From Hungatella sp. UBA3048 (GTDB lineage Bacteria > Bacillota > Clostridia > Lachnospirales > Lachnospiraceae): a stretch of 64,000 nucleotides of DNA. The notes below the pieces were generated by a model, which saw only the letters and a program-made list of their open reading frames with translations, was not told the origin of the DNA and ran no database searches. Both the position numbers and the translations under genes were made by a program. This document shows, piece by piece, positions 26,543 to 34,855 of this stretch (positions within the stretch are counted from its first letter, which is position 1; the number at the start of each line of letters is the position of its first letter). The stretch is from NCBI GenBank assembly GCA_002367105.1, contig DFCS01000051.1:227788-291787 (forward strand). The letters run 5' to 3'.

Positions 26543-28417
26543 TTATTTTTTAGTATTTAATACCCTGTCATCTCCCTGGCGTCTGGTGAACTTATCCTGG
26601 TCAAACCGTTCCAGAAGCATTAGCGCAAACTTTCTGCTGGTCCCAATGGCATCCCGGAAATCCGGAAGCTTTAACACGCCATTTTCAAGAAAAAGCTGTT
26701 CTGCCTTTTCTTTGGCCTCTTTATATAAGTCTTCCCCTACTATATACTGTCCGGGAAGGACCATGTAACCGCCCTGCAGCATAAATTCAAGTACCTGCTG
26801 CTTTTCCCTGGTATTTTCAGTAAGCTCCGAGGCCGTTAAAAACGAATAGCCGCTTTCCAGAATCTTTTTAGCCAATCCATCCTTTAACCTTTTTTGGCTT
26901 TCCGTAAGATCAGGCTCAAAACCATAACATGAAACAATGTTCTGCTCCAGCCTCACCGCCTCCTTACCGGCCAGGTATTTCAGCATGGTTTCGCATTGCT
27001 TCTTATGGGACATATTCAGTTTTTCCAGTAATTCAGCCTTTGGAATCCCTTTCCGCAGCCGGTTTTTCTTATGATAATCGTTTAAGATATCCTCCACCAT
27101 AAACCTGTAATGCATCAGATACTCTGCATGTATGTACTGCTTTTCTATGAATAAAATGCTCCCTTCCTCCTCAAGCTCTTTTAATTCGCCTTCCTTAATA
27201 TCCTTATTTAAAAAGGCAGCTACTTGCTCAAAGGTGGAAAATGGATTGTTTTTAATATATTCTTCTATCATCTCCCCGGAAGATGCCGCATCCTTTATCT
27301 GAAGGGACTTAAGCCGTTCTTCAGGATCTTTTTTATATTTTGAAGCTTTTGGGTCAATGATAACCCCTCCTCCAATGGTAGTGACCGGAGAAATGGTTCT
27401 AAGCACAAAACGGTCGCCCTTTAAAACGGCAATTTCATGATCCAGAAGAATCTGAGCATAGCCCTCATCCCCTGCCTTTACCTTTTTATGGGTGATGGGA
27501 ACAAACCTGGCAACCTCTTCTGCCGCTCCCACATAAAGCTTCAGCTTATAAAACCGGCCCATTTCCAGCTTTGTTGTCTTCACAATGGCAAACCTCACAT
27601 CGATCCTGTCCGTTACGTATACGCCATCCTTTGTTGCTACGGTATTTCCCCTCTTCAATTCATTAACGGCAACATTGGATAAGTTAATGGCCGTCCGCTG
27701 TCCGGCATATGCAGATTCCACGTTATGTTCATGGACCTGTAAATTCCTTACCTTGGCTGGAATCCCCTGAGGATAAACCACCAGTTCATCCTCAGCTTTT
27801 AAAACCCCTTCCATCAGAGTTCCGGTGACAACAGTTCCGTATCCTTTTACAGAAAAAACCCGGTCTATGTTCATCCTGGGTTTTTTTGTAAAACTCCGCT
27901 CCCGGATATCAGAAGTCAAAATTTCAAGCTCCCTTATGAAGCCGTCAAAGCCTTTTCTGCTGACAGAATCCACCTCTACGATCTTTGTTCCTTCTAAAAA
28001 GGTACCTTTTATAAATGACCGGATATCATCGATCACCAGTTCTTTAAATTCCTCATCTACCAGATCAATTTTTGTTAGTACAATCAAATACTTTTGTATT
28101 CCGAGGTAGCTGAGAATGTCCATGTGTTCCCTGGTCTGGGGCATGATTCCCTCATTAGCCGCTATGATAATGAGAGCAGCGTCAATGCCTGTAGCTCCGG
28201 CCAGCATGTTCTTAATAAACTTTTCATGTCCCGGAACATCAACAATGCCAAGAGAACGCCCATTGGGAAGCTGAAAGCCGGTAAATCCAAGGTTAATGGA
28301 AATTCCTCTTCTCTTTTCCTCTGCCAGCGTGTCTGTATCATGACCTGTAAGGGCTTTTACCAATGCCGTTTTTCCATGATCAATATGCCCTGCGGTTCCT
28401 ACAATGATGCTGTCCAT
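26543..28417 (-). CDS. selB: Selenocysteine-specific elongation factor
   Basis: 624-residue GTPase that delivers Sec-tRNA(Sec) to UGA codons marked by a SECIS RNA hairpin. G1 is GTAGHIDHGKTALVKAL (residues about 7-23), G3 DVPGHEKF and G4 LTKIDL. EF-Tu-like domains II and III follow, then winged helices (from about residue 380) that bind SECIS RNA. It lies 70 bp downstream of the tRNA-Sec gene and 13 bp upstream of trxB, so adaptor, factor and selenoproteins are produced together. Confidence 0.95.
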   Translation of the reverse strand: MDSIIVGTAGHIDHGKTALVKALTGHDTDTLAEEKRRGISINLGFTGFQLPNGRSLGIVDVPGHEKFIKNMLAGATGIDAALIIIAANEGIMPQTREHMDILSYLGIQKYLIVLTKIDLVDEEFKELVIDDIRSFIKGTFLEGTKIVEVDSVSRKGFDGFIRELEILTSDIRERSFTKKPRMNIDRVFSVKGYGTVVTGTLMEGVLKAEDELVVYPQGIPAKVRNLQVHEHNVESAYAGQRTAINLSNVAVNELKRGNTVATKDGVYVTDRIDVRFAIVKTTKLEMGRFYKLKLYVGAAEEVARFVPITHKKVKAGDEGYAQILLDHEIAVLKGDRFVLRTISPVTTIGGGVIIDPKASKYKKDPEERLKSLQIKDAASSGEMIEEYIKNNPFSTFEQVAAFLNKDIKEGELKELEEEGSILFIEKQYIHAEYLMHYRFMVEDILNDYHKKNRLRKGIPKAELLEKLNMSHKKQCETMLKYLAGKEAVRLEQNIVSCYGFEPDLTESQKRLKDGLAKKILESGYSFLTASELTENTREKQQVLEFMLQGGYMVLPGQYIVGEDLYKEAKEKAEQLFLENGVLKLPDFRDAIGTSRKFALMLLERFDQDKFTRRQGDDRVLNTKK

Positions 28418-28487
28418 TCATCCCTCACCCAGATTCTAAATTTGATATTTTTTTATGGTTCCGATATATGTTAATGGAAATTATTTT

Positions 28488-28581
28488 TGGCGGAAGCATA
28501 TGGGAATCGAACCCACCCACGACGATTAGCCGCAACACGGTTTTGAAGACCGGTAGGCACACCAGTTACCTGTCTGCTTCC
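28488..28581 (-). tRNA. selC: tRNA-Sec (anticodon UCA)
   Basis: 94 nt including an encoded CCA end (28488-28490). The 5' strand GGAAGCA pairs with TGCTTCC near the 3' end. The anticodon loop CTTCAAA (anticodon at 28544-28546) is closed by CGGT/ACCG. A long variable arm and a TTCGATT T-loop are present. The extended size and UCA anticodon identify the selenocysteine tRNA. It sits between selD and selB. Confidence 0.95.
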
Positions 28582-28594
28582 TTAAATATTTGCA

Positions 28595-28611
28595 TTGTAG
28601 ATTGTCTACAA
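28595..28611. repeat. Inverted repeat in the tRNA-Sec leader
   Basis: TTGTAGA TTG TCTACAA is a perfect 7-bp inverted repeat, 14 bp upstream of the mature tRNA-Sec end and downstream of its predicted promoter. It may be an RNA hairpin used in processing or an operator; neither can be decided here. Confidence 0.5.
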
Positions 28612-28622
28612 TCTACTTTTAT

Positions 28623-28650
28623 ATTATATCATTTTATCCTTTTATATCAA
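28623..28650 (-). promoter_or_regulatory. Promoter of selC (and probably selB onward)
   Basis: On the minus strand, -35 TTGATA (28645-28650), 16-bp spacer, -10 TATAAT (28623-28628), about 40 bp before the tRNA-Sec 5' end. The surrounding sequence is very AT-rich. Confidence 0.7.
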
Positions 28651-28775
28651 CAAAGTGTTTTTTATATTATCAATACACTTTATTTCATTTTTTTATAGAT
28701 CAGAAAATTTTATAGGTAAAAACTCATAAAATATGATATTATCAAAAATATTTTTAGATTAATTCTTACCATAAA

Positions 28776-28807
28776 AAAAACACAAGCTTAGGATCACTTG
28801 TGTTTTT
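28776..28807 (-). terminator. Terminator of selD, overlapping its last codons
   Basis: AAAAACACAAG and CTTGTGTTTTT form an 11-bp perfect stem around a 10-base loop, with a T-tract on the minus strand. The first arm is made of the last selD codons (Gln-Lys-His-Lys), so the stop codon (28794-28796) lies in the loop. Confidence 0.8.
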
Positions 28808-29849
28808 GTATATTCATTAATTCGATCTTTTTATCTTCCTCACCCTTGGCCTTCCCTATGATATATCCCTTCTCCCCGGCATCCTCAAGCCTTTTTAACA
28901 GGATGTCCGCCTCTTCTTCCGGAAGGGAAATGCACAGACCTCCTGAGGTTTGGGCATCAGAAGCAATATCAATCAAAACCTGCTCCACATCCGGCATAAT
29001 TTTAACAAATGATTTGATATAATCAAAATTCCGGTAAGCTCCGGCAGGCACTAAACCGGTACGTGCCATTTCCTCTGCCAGAGGATACAGGGGAAGTTTA
29101 TCTGCAAAGACAGATATGGTGACTTCACTGCCTGCCGCCATTTCATAGAGGTGGCCCAAAAGGCCAAAGCCTGTGATATCGGTGCATGCGTGAACGGAAA
29201 GACCTTCCATGGCGGCCCCTGCCTCTTGGTTCAATGCGGCCATGCTCTCAAACATGAACTCACAATCCCTCGGCTCTATAAATTCTGCTTTCAGGGCAGT
29301 TAAGAGAATCCCGGAACCGATAGGCTTGGTCAGAATCAGCACATCTCCTGGTTTTGCTCCTACATTCTTTCGTACCTTTCCCGGATGGACGAATCCTGTA
29401 ACGCTTAACCCGTATTTGGGAACGTTATCCTCAATGGTATGGCCTCCGGTTATGATACATCCTGCCTTGATGGCCTGATCCGCCCCTCCCCGCAGGATTT
29501 CTTTTACCACTTCATCTCCCAGACAGGGGTTTACGCAAAGAAGATTTAAGGCTAATTTGGGCACCCCACCCATGGCATAGACATCTGAAAGAGCGTTAGC
29601 AGCCGCAATTCTGCCGAATAAATAAGGATCATCCACCATGGGAGGAAAAAAGTCCGCCGTCTGAATGATCGCCATATCTTCACTGATCTGATAGACACAG
29701 GCATCATCCGCCGTATCAAAACCGACGATCAGTGCCGGATCTGACAGCTTCGGCAAATCGCAGATAATATTTGAAAGAGCTCCCGGCCCTAATTTGGCCG
29801 CTCAGCCCCCGCCTGAAACAAACTTCGTAAGCAATCCCTTTTTCTCCAT
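28794..29849 (-). CDS. selD: Selenophosphate synthetase, itself a selenoprotein (Sec16)
   Basis: Makes selenophosphate from selenide and ATP for SelA. The frame starts at ATG 29847-29849 with AAAGGCGG upstream and reads through TGA at 29802-29804. It gives SGGG-Sec16-AAKLGPGALS, the catalytic Cys/Sec loop of SelD; Lys19 follows. Total 351 residues. The Gly-rich GFDTADDACVY and ADFFPPMVDDPYLFG segments hold the Asp metal ligands. One base after the UGA, CGGCC/GGCCG forms a perfect 5-bp stem around AAATTAG, a good SECIS candidate. Annotation that stops at the UGA would start the protein about 30 residues too late and lose the catalytic residue. Confidence 0.95.
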
Positions 29850-29962
29850 ATAAAATACCGCCTTTCTGTACCCCGATGCCCTTTATTATTTTGTACCTGT
29901 TCCCGGGCCGTATAAAGTCAAGGAAAGCCTTTCCCTTACCGGCGCCGGATATTTTGTGGTTC

Positions 29963-29991
29963 AGTATAGCACAGGATAGAAATGCGGACAA
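29963..29991 (-). promoter_or_regulatory. Promoter of selD
   Basis: On the minus strand, -35 TTGTCC (29986-29991), 17-bp spacer, -10 TATACT (29963-29968), about 110 bp upstream of the selD start. Confidence 0.6.
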
Positions 29992-30112
29992 GAAATATAA
30001 AATTCTTTTATGAATACTCAAAACTGTGGCTGTAAATTTTATTTTAAACATTGGATCATGCCGCCGGGTCACCACGATACCGCCCCAAAGCCTGTTATAT
30101 CTCCCTGGCTTC

Positions 30113-31468
30113 CTACCTGTCTCCCAGGGGCATATACTCTTCTTCCTGCATCACACTGATGTAGGCCGGACGGATGATCTTATCCATGTTGATAAGCTCT
30201 TCGATCCGGTGAGCGCTCCATCCAACAATCCTTGCAATGGCAAAGATCGGGGTGAACAATTCATTGGGAATGTCCAGCATGCTGTACACAAATCCGCTGT
30301 AAAAGTCCACATTTGCGCTTACGCCCTTATAGATCTTTCTTTCATCTGCAATGACTTCAGGGGCCAGACGCTCGATCATGGAGTAGAGGTTAAAATCATC
30401 CAGACGGCCTTTTTCCTCTGATAACTGCTTAACAAAGCCTTTGAAAATTTCTGCACGGGGATCGGACTTGGAATAAACCGCATGTCCCATACCATATATA
30501 AGACCTTTCCGGTCAAAAGCTTCCTTATGAAGAAGCTTTCTCAAGTACTTCTCCACTTCCTCTTCATCCGTTAAGTCATGGACTTCCTTCCGCAAATCCT
30601 CCATCATTTCCACAACCTTAATGTTTGCACCGCCATGCTTGGGCCCTTTTAAAGAGGCAAGTGCAGCTGCAACCACGCTGTATGTGTCCGTACCGGAGGA
30701 AGTGACCACATGAGTCGTAAAGGTGGAGTTATTTCCTCCTCCATGCTCCATATGAAGGATCAGGGCCAGGTCAAGAACATGGGCCTCCACCTTGGAATAC
30801 TTCATATCCGGCCTTAATAGCCTTAAAATATTTTCTGCAGTTGACAGCTTTTCATCCGGCCTGTGGATATACATGCTTCCCCCTCTTTCATAATGGTTGA
30901 AAGTATGATATCCATAAACTGCCAGCATTGGCATGACGCTGATTAACATCAGACTCTGGCGGAGCACATTGGGAACAGATATGTCACTGGCCTTATCATC
31001 ATAAGAGGACAGAGTAAGAATACTTCTTGCAAGGCAGGACATCATATCCTGGCTCGGCGCCTTCATGACCACATCTCTGACAAAATTGGTAGGCAGAGTC
31101 CGGCTGTAACCCAGAGTCTTAGTAAAGCGCTCCAGCTGGCTTTTATCTGGCAGATCTCCAAAAAGAAGGAGGTAGGCAATTTCCTCAAAACCATAGCGCC
31201 CTTCTTTGACAACGCCGTTTACCAGGTCATGTATATTATATCCCCGGTAAAACAGCTGGCCTTCACATGGGATCTTTTCTCCATCTACGGTCTTGTTTGA
31301 TAAAATCTTTGATACCTTGGTTAATCCTGCCACAACACCATCGCCGCTTTTATCTCTAAGCCCCCGCTTTACCTCAAATCTGTCGTAGGCTTCCAGGTCA
31401 ATTCTTTCGTCATTCAAACAGATATCAGACCACTCTTCCACATTTTTCATAAATTCTTTCTGGTTCAT
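30113..31468 (-). CDS. Citrate synthase
   Basis: 451 residues. Condenses acetyl-CoA and oxaloacetate to citrate, the entry to glutamate synthesis in anaerobes with a partial citric acid cycle. Active-site regions are visible: MEHGGGNNSTF, GPKHGGANIKV (with the catalytic His) and YGMGHAVYSKSDPRA (with another His). The protein has an N-terminal extension of about 60 residues. An upstream GTG is possible, but the ATG at 31466-31468 has AGAGGTG at the right spacing. It stands alone, divergent from the TRIC-like gene. Confidence 0.92.
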   Translation of the reverse strand: MNQKEFMKNVEEWSDICLNDERIDLEAYDRFEVKRGLRDKSGDGVVAGLTKVSKILSNKTVDGEKIPCEGQLFYRGYNIHDLVNGVVKEGRYGFEEIAYLLLFGDLPDKSQLERFTKTLGYSRTLPTNFVRDVVMKAPSQDMMSCLARSILTLSSYDDKASDISVPNVLRQSLMLISVMPMLAVYGYHTFNHYERGGSMYIHRPDEKLSTAENILRLLRPDMKYSKVEAHVLDLALILHMEHGGGNNSTFTTHVVTSSGTDTYSVVAAALASLKGPKHGGANIKVVEMMEDLRKEVHDLTDEEEVEKYLRKLLHKEAFDRKGLIYGMGHAVYSKSDPRAEIFKGFVKQLSEEKGRLDDFNLYSMIERLAPEVIADERKIYKGVSANVDFYSGFVYSMLDIPNELFTPIFAIARIVGWSAHRIEELINMDKIIRPAYISVMQEEEYMPLGDR

Positions 31469-31633
31469 CAGGCACACCTCTTTCTGAAATCAGGTTGTCT
31501 AGTTCCACTTTGTTTTTCCATCGGTCTTTCTAAGCCAGCGTCATCCCCTTTCCTCTCCTGCAGAATCTTTATCGTTAAATTTTCAACTTTTCAATATAAT
31601 ATAAAATTTTATAAAAAAAAGCAAGATATATTT

Positions 31634-31668
31634 ATGCCTTGTGCCAAGCTCTGAGCTTGTAAAGGCAT
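31634..31668. repeat. Nested inverted repeat in a divergent promoter region
   Basis: Outer arms ATGCCTT (31634-31640) and AAGGCAT (31662-31668) enclose inner arms CAAGCTC/GAGCTTG. It lies just upstream of the TRIC promoter, between two divergent genes. It could be an operator or cruciform; it is not followed by a T-tract. Confidence 0.5.
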
Positions 31669-31674
31669 GATATA

Positions 31675-31703
31675 TTGACAAATACCCTTCCAAATCTTAT
31701 ACT
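31675..31703 (+). promoter_or_regulatory. Consensus sigma70-type promoter for the TRIC-like gene
   Basis: -35 TTGACA (31675-31680), 17-bp spacer, -10 TATACT (31698-31703). The start codon is 40 bp further on with a GGAGG site. Confidence 0.75.
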
Positions 31704-31743
31704 TGCCTTAATTTCCCATTGAGGAATGTACCGGAGGTTGTTC

Positions 31744-32394
31744 ATGAAAATAGAATTTTCCCTGTTTTTCTTTATAGAAGTCATCGGAACCATAGCCTTT
31801 GCTTCATCTGGGGCCATGGTTGCCATTAAAAAACAGCTGGATCTGCTTGGAGTCATTGTATTAGGTGTTACCACTGCCGTAGGAGGCGGTATGCTAAGGG
31901 ATATTATCATAGGAAATGTACCTCCTGCCCTTTTTAAAGACCCTATCTATGTATTGCTGGCCTTTATAACGGTTATGCTTTTATTTATTATAGTAAGGCT
32001 GAACCAGAAAATACTGGATGGACGTTCCATAGAAGCCTATGAAAAGGTGATGAACATATTTGATGCCATCGGACTTGGTGCTTTTACTGTAGTCGGTATC
32101 GATGCTGCAGTGGTTTCCGGCTATGGAGATTACCATTTTCTCATCATCTTTTTAGGTGTCATCACCGGAGTTGGCGGCGGCATTCTGCGGGACATTATGG
32201 CCGGACAAACCCCTTATGTCCTTAGAAAGCATATTTATGCCTGTGCTTCCATTGCAGGGGCCATCCTTTATGCCTGGCTTTTGAACTGCATCGATAACAA
32301 TATTGCCATGCTGATCGGCGCCTGCTCTGTAGTATTGATCCGGCTTCTGGCAACCCATTTTTGCTGGGATTTACCTACCGCAACAAAAAAATAA
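31744..32394 (+). CDS. TRIC/UPF0126-type membrane channel protein
   Basis: 216 residues with about seven hydrophobic segments in two similar halves. Each half carries a Gly-rich signature (VGGGMLRDIIIG near residue 45 and VGGGILRDIMAG near residue 130). This is the duplicated UPF0126 domain of bacterial trimeric intracellular cation (TRIC) channels. The start at 31744 is chosen over an earlier in-frame codon because CGGAGG lies 6 bp upstream. The ion conducted is not known; TRIC channels pass potassium and other monovalent cations. Confidence 0.85.
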   Translation: MKIEFSLFFFIEVIGTIAFASSGAMVAIKKQLDLLGVIVLGVTTAVGGGMLRDIIIGNVPPALFKDPIYVLLAFITVMLLFIIVRLNQKILDGRSIEAYEKVMNIFDAIGLGAFTVVGIDAAVVSGYGDYHFLIIFLGVITGVGGGILRDIMAGQTPYVLRKHIYACASIAGAILYAWLLNCIDNNIAMLIGACSVVLIRLLATHFCWDLPTATKK

Positions 32395-32414
32395 TTCTCC
32401 CGAGGAGGTATCCA

Positions 32415-33116
32415 ATGAAACGTTTGCTCCAATATACCGCTGGAATCATATTTTCTTTCTGCCTTATGATCGTGCTTTTATTCACCTCCGTAGAGGCAGC
32501 CGTTTACTGGGTTCCAGGATACTTTGAAAAAGAATATAACAAATATCAAGTGACTCAGGCAGTCTCCATGACAATGGAGGATCTCCTTGATGTTACCGGT
32601 GAAATGATGTCTTATCTGCGGGGAAAGAGGGACAATCTTCACGTAGATACCACCATGGGAGGCGTAGAAAGGGAATTTTTTAATGCCCGCGAAATTGCCC
32701 ATATGGAGGATGTCCGCGGACTGTTTCTAGGCGCCCTTTCCATACGGAGAGGCTGCCTCATGGTCATGGTCTTATGCCTCATCGTTCTTCTCTTATTAAA
32801 GACAAGTTTAACGCGGACCTTTCCCAGGGCCGTATGCGCGGGAACCGGGATCTTTTTTTTCCTGACCGCTGTCATAGCTTTCATTATTACCACAGATTTT
32901 ACCAGATATTTTATCATGTTCCACCATATATTTTTTAAGAATGACCTATGGATTCTGGATCCTTCCACCGATATGCTCATTAACATCGTTCCGGAAGGCT
33001 TCTTTCGGGACACGGTTATTCTCATCGGCTTTATCTACCTATTCTCTATCCTGCTTATCTTAGCTGTCTGTCTTTTTCTTATGGGTAAGGTTAAAAGAAA
33101 ACATCTTGCAGCTTAA
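32415..33116 (+). CDS. DUF1461 (TIGR01906-like) integral membrane protein
   Basis: 233 residues. One hydrophobic segment near the N-terminus is followed by an extracytoplasmic stretch (YWVPGYFEKEYNKYQV, then the conserved MSYLRGKRDNL), and then three more membrane segments. This matches the DUF1461 family. The ATG at 32415 has GAGGAGG upstream; the frame is open 18 codons earlier but overlaps the TRIC-like gene. It follows that gene by 20 bp and is likely co-transcribed. Function unknown. Confidence 0.8.
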   Translation: MKRLLQYTAGIIFSFCLMIVLLFTSVEAAVYWVPGYFEKEYNKYQVTQAVSMTMEDLLDVTGEMMSYLRGKRDNLHVDTTMGGVEREFFNAREIAHMEDVRGLFLGALSIRRGCLMVMVLCLIVLLLLKTSLTRTFPRAVCAGTGIFFFLTAVIAFIITTDFTRYFIMFHHIFFKNDLWILDPSTDMLINIVPEGFFRDTVILIGFIYLFSILLILAVCLFLMGKVKRKHLAA

Positions 33117-33125
33117 GATCGTAAA

Positions 33126-33162
33126 TCAGCTGGATATGTAGGCATAATCAGCTGGTTTTTTC
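33126..33162 (+). terminator. Possible terminator after the DUF1461 gene
   Basis: Two AATCAGCTGG copies whose CAGCTG cores can pair with each other, followed by a run of six T. The stem is short and contains wobble pairs, so this is tentative. Confidence 0.35.
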
Positions 33163-33183
33163 GTATATAAATACGGGAAAAAT

Positions 33184-33223
33184 AGCAAATAACCTTTACT
33201 TGTTACAGCAAATAACCTATACT
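33184..33223. repeat. Imperfect direct repeat upstream of the carboxypeptidase gene
   Basis: AGCAAATAACCTTTACT (from 33184) recurs as AGCAAATAACCTATACT (from 33207), one mismatch, period 23 bp, ending about 55 bp before the start codon. Two helical turns apart on the same face, the copies could bind an activator; this is inference. Confidence 0.5.
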
Positions 33224-33278
33224 GTAGATTGTAGTATTGTCTGAAACCGAACGAAAGCTTATGGAGAGATTACTCAAT

Positions 33279-34832
33279 ATGACTCAATATATAAAAAAGA
33301 TTTTTATTTTTTTTCTGTGCCTGCCTTTTTTTGTCTCCTCTTTTACCGGGACTTCTCTGGGGGCCGCAGACTGGCCTTCCGGCCCGTCGGTTCAGGCACA
33401 GGGAGCCATTCTGATGGATGCAGACACCGGAACCGTTCTGTGGGGCCAGAACATACACAACCAATATTTTCCGGCCAGTATTACCAAGGTCATGACTGCG
33501 CTTCTTGTCATTGAAAAATGCAGTCTTGATGAAACCGTAACATTTTCCCATAACGCCGTATTTAATGTAGAATCCGGTAGCAGCAATGCCGGGATCAATG
33601 AGGGGGACAAGCTGTCTGTCAGGGACTGCCTCTATGCCCTTCTGCTTAAATCAGCCAATGAATCAGCCAACGCCCTTGCAGAGCATGTGGCAGGAAGCAC
33701 TGAAGCTTTTGCCGATATGATGAATGTACGTGCCAAGGAACTTGGATGTACCAATACTCATTTTGCCAATCCCAGCGGTTTAAATGACCCGGAGCATTAT
33801 ACTTCCCCCTACGACATGGCCCTCATCGCAAGAGCAGCCTTTAACAATCCTGTTTTTGAAGATATAGACTCCTCAACCTTTTATAAGCTTCCGCCCAACT
33901 CCATTAATAAAGAAGGGCTTACCATCTATCCTGGGCATAAGATGATGCGAAAAAGCACTCCTTTCTACTATCCGGGCATCGTCGGCGGCAAAACAGGCTA
34001 CACCACACTGGCCGGCAATACCTTAATAACCTGTGCGGAAAAAAACGGGATGAAGCTGATTACCATAATTTTAAAGGGATCTACTCCCCAGTATTGGACA
34101 GACACTAAAAATCTATTGGACTTTGGTTTTTCAAATTTTGTCTCCTTAAAAGCTGCAGATTACGAAAAAACCTACAGTTCCATTACCAGCGATTTAAATT
34201 TCAGCGGTTTGACAATCACCAGACCAGAAGCCCTGATTTTAGATCCTTACAGCCGGATCATCCTGCCTAAAACAGCTGACTTTTCCGATGCAAAAGCGGA
34301 ACTCAGTTATGATATTTCATCGGGTGACCCTCCAAATTCCATCGCGAAAATTAATTACCGTTATAATGACCGGGTCGTAGGCAGTACCTTTCTGGAGGTG
34401 AATGACACCTTATTCCAGAACAAGGAAGCGGATACCGGAATCGCCACCGCTCCCCAGGCCGAAACTTATTCCGGATCCGGCGATGCATTAGACCCGTCTG
34501 CAGCCCAGACTTCCGTAACTCCTTCCGGAAAACGTTCGGAAAAAGAAACGGAAGATTACCGGGAAAAGGCCTTAAGGCCCTTTGAGATCCCTTTAGCCGC
34601 CTGGCTGATATTAGGAAGCGTGGGAGCAATCACTGTAATAGGAGGCGCTGCTGCCTTTTTCCTATATTGGAAACACAAAGAAGCGCAGGATTTCCTTATC
34701 AGACGGGAGCAGCGCATGAAACGCCTTCGGGACTCCGGTGTTTCAGCCGATGAATTCAACAGTATTCTGGAACAAAGGCGCAGTTCCTATTCATCAAAGC
34801 GGAAAAGACGGCGGGGCGGCCGTTTCAGATGA
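33279..34832 (+). CDS. D-alanyl-D-alanine carboxypeptidase (PBP5/DacF type)
   Basis: 517 residues. Trims the terminal D-Ala of peptidoglycan peptides outside the membrane. A signal peptide (residues about 1-30) is followed by the penicillin-binding motifs Ser67-Ile-Thr-Lys70, Ser-Ala-Asn near 127 and Lys-Thr-Gly near 240. A beta-rich C-terminal domain comes next. Unlike PBP5, the C-terminus has an Asp/Ser/Thr-rich stretch, a true membrane segment (LAAWLILGSVGAITVIGGAA) and a basic cytoplasmic tail ending KRKRRRGGRFR. Starts at 33237 (TTG) or 33261 (ATG) are possible; 33279 gives the best signal peptide. Confidence 0.88.
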   Translation: MTQYIKKIFIFFLCLPFFVSSFTGTSLGAADWPSGPSVQAQGAILMDADTGTVLWGQNIHNQYFPASITKVMTALLVIEKCSLDETVTFSHNAVFNVESGSSNAGINEGDKLSVRDCLYALLLKSANESANALAEHVAGSTEAFADMMNVRAKELGCTNTHFANPSGLNDPEHYTSPYDMALIARAAFNNPVFEDIDSSTFYKLPPNSINKEGLTIYPGHKMMRKSTPFYYPGIVGGKTGYTTLAGNTLITCAEKNGMKLITIILKGSTPQYWTDTKNLLDFGFSNFVSLKAADYEKTYSSITSDLNFSGLTITRPEALILDPYSRIILPKTADFSDAKAELSYDISSGDPPNSIAKINYRYNDRVVGSTFLEVNDTLFQNKEADTGIATAPQAETYSGSGDALDPSAAQTSVTPSGKRSEKETEDYREKALRPFEIPLAAWLILGSVGAITVIGGAAAFFLYWKHKEAQDFLIRREQRMKRLRDSGVSADEFNSILEQRRSSYSSKRKRRRGGRFR

Positions 34833-34855
34833 CCTTATATAGCAAGGGGTTTTCC

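Noticed and set aside
28794..29756. SelD starting at MPKLSD
   Set aside because: That start lies past the catalytic loop; reading through the TGA recovers SGGG-Sec-AAK and a normal N-terminus.
29963..30075. A continuous minus-strand frame upstream of selD that could suggest another small gene
   Set aside because: It overlaps the selD promoter, lacks a ribosome binding site and its translation resembles no family.
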